Assembly (NCBI GenBank): GCA_030638455.1
Contig: DAOWEP010000117.1
Location: 1 to 9,348, forward strand
DNA from: Gammaproteobacteria bacterium
Lineage (GTDB): Bacteria; Pseudomonadota; Gammaproteobacteria; DAOWEP01
DNA: 9,348 bases
Direction: 5' to 3'
Numbering within the stretch: the stretch's first letter is position 1; every line of letters starts with the position of its first letter. Below the pieces are notes generated by a model, which saw only the letters and a list, made by a program, of their open reading frames with translations, ran no database searches and was not told where the DNA came from. A program made the translations under genes and the position numbers. Of the stretch, positions 6,492 through 9,348 are shown piece after piece.

Positions 6492-8180
6492 ATGGCCTAT
6501 AAAAATACAAACAAGGTAATGATGATAATACGTATTCCAACAATTTTTGTGCTTGCTCTGACCATGCTTACTGCCTGCAATGCACTACAGAAAGGCACGG
6601 TGCATACGGGTGAACTACAAGCGGTAGCGGGTCAGCCTGCTGATGCGGCTACCGCATTCACGACGGCGGCAACTGAATTTTCTAATACGACTAATGCCAC
6701 TAGCACTACGATCACTGCTGACTCAGAAGAAACACAGAATGCAGAAGAAGGAAATAGTAACGCTGATATCTGGGTCCGTATTCGTCAGGGTTTCCGTTTG
6801 CCCGACTACGACCATAAAAGGGTTGCCGTAGAACTAAAGTGGTTTGCCAGTCATCAGGAATACCTGGATCGTGTAGCGGATCGGGCCGACCCATTTCTAC
6901 ATTTGATCGTAGAAGAAATTGAACGTCGCGGTATGCCGTTGGAAATAGCACTGTTACCGGTTGTAGAGAGCGCCTACCAGCCATTTGCCTATTCACATGG
7001 TCGTGCCGCAGGGATATGGCAATTTATTCCGGGAACTGGCAGAAAATTTGGCCTGAAACAAAACTGGTGGTATGACGGCAGAAGGGATATACCGGCCGCT
7101 ACAACTGCTGCACTGGACTACCTGCAATACCTGCATAAACACTTCAACGGAGATTGGCTCCATGCGCTGGCCGCGTATAACTCTGGCGAAGGCAGGGTGA
7201 ATTCAGCGATCAGGAAAAATCGGCGTAAAGGGAAGCCCATTGATTTCTGGAACCTCAAACTACCAAGAGAAACCCGAGGCTACGTACCAAAACTACTCGC
7301 GATTAGCTCACTGATAGCCACCCCGGAAAAATATGGTGTTCAGCTAAAAACTATCTCGGATACAGCAAAAGTTACATCAGTAGAAATCGGATCCCAGATT
7401 GATCTTGCCATGGCAGCAAAGATTGCCGGCATCAGCCTGGAAGAAATGTACCACCTGAATCCTGCGTTTAATCGCTGGGCAACAGACCCGAATGGCCCGC
7501 ACCAACTATTGTTACCCATAGACAAGGTCCAGGGCTTTCAGGAAAAACTGGCCGAACTACCGGAAGACAAACGTATCCAGTGGAAACGTCACAAGATTCG
7601 TAATGGAGAATCCCTTGGGCTGATTGCCAAACGCTATGGCACAACGGTTTCATTGCTCAGGAAAACAAACCGAATTCGTGGCACACGCATTCGCGCCGGT
7701 CGTCACCTGATTATCCCGGTCTCTACACGTTCACTGGCAAGCTATACACTGACTTCTGAACAAAGACAAAAATCGATTCAACGTAAAACCAGCGGCTCTG
7801 GTAAGAAAATCGTCCATACAGTAAGAAAGGGCGACAACCTCTGGGATATTTCCCGACAATACAAGGTATCGGTAAGACGACTTGCCAAATGGAACGGGAT
7901 TGCGCCCAGAGATATGCTACAACTGGGCCAGAAACTGGTCGTATGGGTAAAGAGTGCAGCTTCCGCTACTGCATCGGCTATACGAGGGCTCAACCTTACC
8001 GGCCCTGACCGCACTACAAAGGTTAACTATGTGGTGCGTCGAGGAGATTCCCTGTCGCGGATTTCGAACAAGTTCAGGGTCACCATTCGACAACTGCGCA
8101 AATGGAATCGACTGAAAAGCAAATACCTGCAACCCGGACAACGTATTACTGTTTACGTGGATATTACCAGGCAATCCTAG
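6492..8180 (+). CDS. mltD: Lipoprotein lytic murein transglycosylase D with LysM repeats
   Basis: A 562-residue outer-membrane-type lipoprotein that cleaves peptidoglycan glycans to 1,6-anhydro products. The lipobox LTAC places the acylated cysteine at residue 29. In-frame ATGs at residues 10 and 11 (6519, 6522), preceded by AAGG, would give a more usual signal peptide and may be the real start. Residues 45-92 form an Ala/Thr/Asn-rich linker. The SLT domain (about 145-265) has catalytic E159 in PVVESAYQPFAYSHG, then AAGIWQF and AAYNSGEGRV. Three LysM peptidoglycan-binding repeats follow at about 366-409, 441-486 and 512-556, preceded by a degenerate segment at about 293-343. E. coli MltD is about 110 residues shorter. 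The DNA of the last repeat recurs downstream at 8917-8998. Confidence 0.95.
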   Translation: MAYKNTNKVMMIIRIPTIFVLALTMLTACNALQKGTVHTGELQAVAGQPADAATAFTTAATEFSNTTNATSTTITADSEETQNAEEGNSNADIWVRIRQGFRLPDYDHKRVAVELKWFASHQEYLDRVADRADPFLHLIVEEIERRGMPLEIALLPVVESAYQPFAYSHGRAAGIWQFIPGTGRKFGLKQNWWYDGRRDIPAATTAALDYLQYLHKHFNGDWLHALAAYNSGEGRVNSAIRKNRRKGKPIDFWNLKLPRETRGYVPKLLAISSLIATPEKYGVQLKTISDTAKVTSVEIGSQIDLAMAAKIAGISLEEMYHLNPAFNRWATDPNGPHQLLLPIDKVQGFQEKLAELPEDKRIQWKRHKIRNGESLGLIAKRYGTTVSLLRKTNRIRGTRIRAGRHLIIPVSTRSLASYTLTSEQRQKSIQRKTSGSGKKIVHTVRKGDNLWDISRQYKVSVRRLAKWNGIAPRDMLQLGQKLVVWVKSAASATASAIRGLNLTGPDRTTKVNYVVRRGDSLSRISNKFRVTIRQLRKWNRLKSKYLQPGQRITVYVDITRQS

Positions 8181-8259
8181 CTTATAGGTATACGCAAAAG
8201 TATGAATGCGAATGCGCAAGGCCGAAGATCGCAAGAACCTGAATTTAAGGGGTTATTTC
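8103..8259 (+). repeat. Direct repeat, copy A (mltD 3' end and spacer)
   Basis: Bases 8103-8184 match 8917-8998 at 71 of 82 positions without gaps (counted by eye). The block covers the last 25 mltD codons, the stop and the next four bases. Similarity probably continues: 8244-8259 matches 9047-9062 at 14 of 16 positions, with the spacer 11 bases longer in this copy. On the minus strand that second block reads E-I-T-P-stop, close to the kinase end E-I-T-N-stop at 9048. The first block is certain; the extension is tentative. Confidence 0.85.
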
Positions 8260-8287
8260 GAATAAAAGGGTAGCGCCCCTATTTTCT
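8247..8287 (+). terminator. Candidate terminator after mltD
   Basis: AGGGG (8248-8252) can pair with CCCCT (8276-8280), enclosing a small hairpin TTATT-TCG-AATAA (8253-8265). ATTTTCT follows. An alternative stem uses GGG (8268-8270) with CCC (8276-8278). The structure is branched and the T-tract short, so termination is only plausible. The remainder of 8181-8414 shows no gene. GTTATATAAC at 8376-8385 is a perfect palindrome upstream of the next gene, without a matching -35 box. Confidence 0.3.
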
Positions 8288-8401
8288 GCACGTGATACCA
8301 GTACTACAGGACATTTCAGGTAAAAAAGTCTGTTAGCTATTTGATATGGATCAGGGTAAAAATTCTGCAGTTATAGTTATATAACAACATTAAACAGCAA
8401 A

Positions 8402-8407
8402 AGGGAG
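8402..8407 (+). promoter_or_regulatory. Ribosome binding site of the baeRF-like gene
   Basis: AGGGAG lies seven bases before the ATG at 8415, a strong Shine-Dalgarno with good spacing. It is the clearest such site in the window and fixes the start of this gene. Confidence 0.7.
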
Positions 8408-8414
8408 AAAAGCC

Positions 8415-8843
8415 ATGGTAACGCAACTAATACTCGTCGCAGACAGCAGCCGTGCTCGTTTATTTACTACAGAAAAGGGCAATTCAGAATTACATGAAAT
8501 TGAAACCTTCTCACACCCGGAAGGACGTTTGCATGAACAAAATATGAGTAGCGATTTGCCAGGCAAGCACGCAGGCACTACAGGCACAGGCGCACATACC
8601 TACCAGGAAGAAACGGAACCCAAAGAACAGGAAATGATCGATTTTGCCAAACGGTTGACCAGGTATCTTGATAATCTCGTTAGCAAACACAAGGTTAATC
8701 GTCTATCAATAATTGCCGCGCCTTCCTTTTTGGGAATATTGCGTAAAAATTTGTCCGCTCAAACTGATAAGTTAGTGGGTTTCGAACTGGATAAAAATCT
8801 GGTAACACATAGTGTTGATGATATTCAGAAACACTTGTCGTGA
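8415..8843 (+). CDS. Host-attachment / baeRF-family small protein
   Basis: A 142-residue soluble protein resembling the family annotated 'protein required for attachment to host cells' (Host_attach), related to the bacterial eRF1-like baeRF group. Supporting features are the N-terminal strand LILVADSSRARLFT, the mid segment GRLHEQNMSSDLPGK, the helix FAKRLTRYLDNLVSKHKV and the C-terminal LSIIAAPSFLGILRKNLS. No signal peptide or membrane segment is seen, so despite the family name it should be cytoplasmic; its biochemical role is not established. It has a strong ribosome binding site. It is unusual in lying between two copies of the mltD 3' end, with the relic copy starting at or just after its stop codon. 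This suggests that it arrived with, or was trapped by, a rearrangement. Confidence 0.72.
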   Translation: MVTQLILVADSSRARLFTTEKGNSELHEIETFSHPEGRLHEQNMSSDLPGKHAGTTGTGAHTYQEETEPKEQEMIDFAKRLTRYLDNLVSKHKVNRLSIIAAPSFLGILRKNLSAQTDKLVGFELDKNLVTHSVDDIQKHLS

Positions 8844-8849
8844 TATTAA

Positions 8850-8994
8850 TGGTTCAAATAATTTGTCCGGTACGAATCAAACAAGCTCAGGATATCAAAT
8901 TCGGCAGCGACACAATTGGAACCACCTGAAAAGCAAATACCTGCAGCCTGGACAACGTATTACCGTCTATGTGGATATTGCCAGGCAATCCTGA
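8850..8994 (+). pseudogene. Relic of an mltD 3' end (half LysM repeat)
   Basis: Read in one frame, 8917-8994 encodes 25 residues, 23 of them identical to the MltD C terminus (WN-LKSKYLQPGQ to ARQS), ending in TGA instead of TAG. Upstream of 8917 the match decays but is still traceable (IRQ..WN, then LS) to about 8850, with at least one single-base indel. Of eight changed sense codons, six are synonymous third-position transitions. The sequence therefore diverged while coding and only later lost its 5' part. The frame is open back to an ATG at 8812 inside the baeRF-like gene, but that ATG has no ribosome binding site, so expression as a 60-residue peptide is unlikely. Confidence 0.85.
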
Positions 8995-9020
8995 CTTACC
9001 AGGTAGCTTTCGGGAAGTCA

Positions 9021-9050
9021 TAAAGGGCCATAAACGAAGCAACCCCTTTA
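9021..9050. terminator. Inverted repeat between relic and kinase gene
   Basis: TAAAGGG (9021-9027) and CCCTTTA (9044-9050) form a perfect 7-bp stem with a 16-base loop, overlapping the stop codon of the minus-strand kinase. On the plus strand it is followed by AATTGGTTATTTCTTTTT, which is T-rich. On the minus strand the tail is not T-rich. It may end plus-strand transcripts from the baeRF-like gene. Confidence 0.35.
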
Positions 9051-9348
9051 ATTGGTTATTTCTTTTTCGCAATCAAGCTCGATCCAGAAGGTGCTTCCTT
9101 CCCCGGGATGACTTTTTACTCCTACCAACCCCCCCATTAGCTCAATAATTTTTTTTGTGATTACAAGCCCAATACCTATACCTTCAATTGCTTCTGAATT
9201 ATCGGCCATCCTCTCAAAAGATGTGAAGAGCCTTTTCTTTTGTTCTCTGGTTAAACCAACACCAGTATCGGTGACCTCTATTCGTACCCAGCCTCCTTTT
9301 TCTACACAAGCAACCCTAACACTTCCACCGGGCTTATTATATTTAGCA
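9048..9348 (-). CDS. Histidine kinase, C-terminal ATPase domain (partial)
   Basis: The last 99 codons of a gene running off the right edge of the window; the start is not included. The frame begins AKYNKPGGSV, the segment after the N box of a HATPase domain. It continues with VTDTGVGL (G1 box), FTSFERM (F box), GIGIGLVITKKIIELMGG (G2 box) and PGEGSTFWIEL, then ends in a charged tail EKEITN and TAA. It is a sensor-kinase ATPase of the PAS/hybrid-kinase type with 'KYN' after the N box, and distinct in sequence from the kinase at 647-3028. Sensor domains, partner and whether the protein is membrane-bound cannot be seen. The C terminus has no receiver, so it is not a C-terminal hybrid. Confidence 0.9.
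   Translation of the reverse strand, partial: AKYNKPGGSVRVACVEKGGWVRIEVTDTGVGLTREQKKRLFTSFERMADNSEAIEGIGIGLVITKKIIELMGGLVGVKSHPGEGSTFWIELDCEKEITN

Noticed and set aside
8337..8414. Sigma-70 promoter for the baeRF-like gene (TTGATA with TATAGT or TATAAC)
   Set aside because: Spacings are 25 or more bases. No -35 box fits the -10-like sequences, although the GTTATATAAC palindrome could still be an operator.
8812..8994. 60-codon open frame as an intact small LysM protein
   Set aside because: The ATG lies inside the baeRF-like gene without a ribosome binding site, only half a LysM repeat is present and its 5' half is degraded. A relic is the better reading.
1..9348. CRISPR array, insertion sequence or defence system
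   Set aside because: No regularly spaced repeats, transposase or recognisable defence proteins are visible. The only repeat is the two-copy mltD end.

Overview
The window looks like a chromosomal segment of a gammaproteobacterium with moderate GC. The main evidence is the block of RNase HI (rnhA), a YafS-type methyltransferase, a divergent glyoxalase II (gloB) and lytic transglycosylase D (mltD). This matches the mltD-gloB-yafS-rnhA neighbourhood known from E. coli and relatives. Genus cannot be fixed from the sequence.

Layout. Bases 1-207 hold a stringent-type promoter and a complete tRNA-Leu(CAG) on the + strand. Bases 286-3973 hold a three-gene minus-strand signalling unit, in order of transcription: a PhnD-like periplasmic binding protein, a membrane Cache-HAMP-PAS histidine kinase, and a single-domain CheY-like receiver. 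A hairpin terminator follows it. Bases 3974-4308 contain no gene. Bases 4309-5558 (minus) hold rnhA preceded by the overlapping methyltransferase gene. Bases 5635-8180 (plus) hold gloB and a lipoprotein MltD with three clear LysM repeats. Bases 8415-8843 encode a small host-attachment/baeRF-like protein. Bases 9048-9348 are the 3' end of a second histidine kinase on the minus strand, cut by the window edge.

How the genes may work together. The binding protein has no ABC permease or ATPase beside it, but it is packed tightly with a periplasmic-sensor kinase and a receiver without an output domain. It is therefore best read as a ligand-sensing accessory of the kinase (inference). The rnhA/methyltransferase and gloB/mltD pairs are ordinary housekeeping genes sharing a 76-base divergent intergenic region.

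The most unusual structure is at 8103-9062. The last 25 codons of mltD, and probably the spacer and the final few codons of a convergent kinase gene, occur a second time just past the small baeRF-like gene. That gene therefore sits between imperfect direct repeats. The second copy differs from the first mainly at synonymous third positions. This suggests that it diverged while it was a real mltD 3' end (a former paralogue or a donor allele) and is now a relic.
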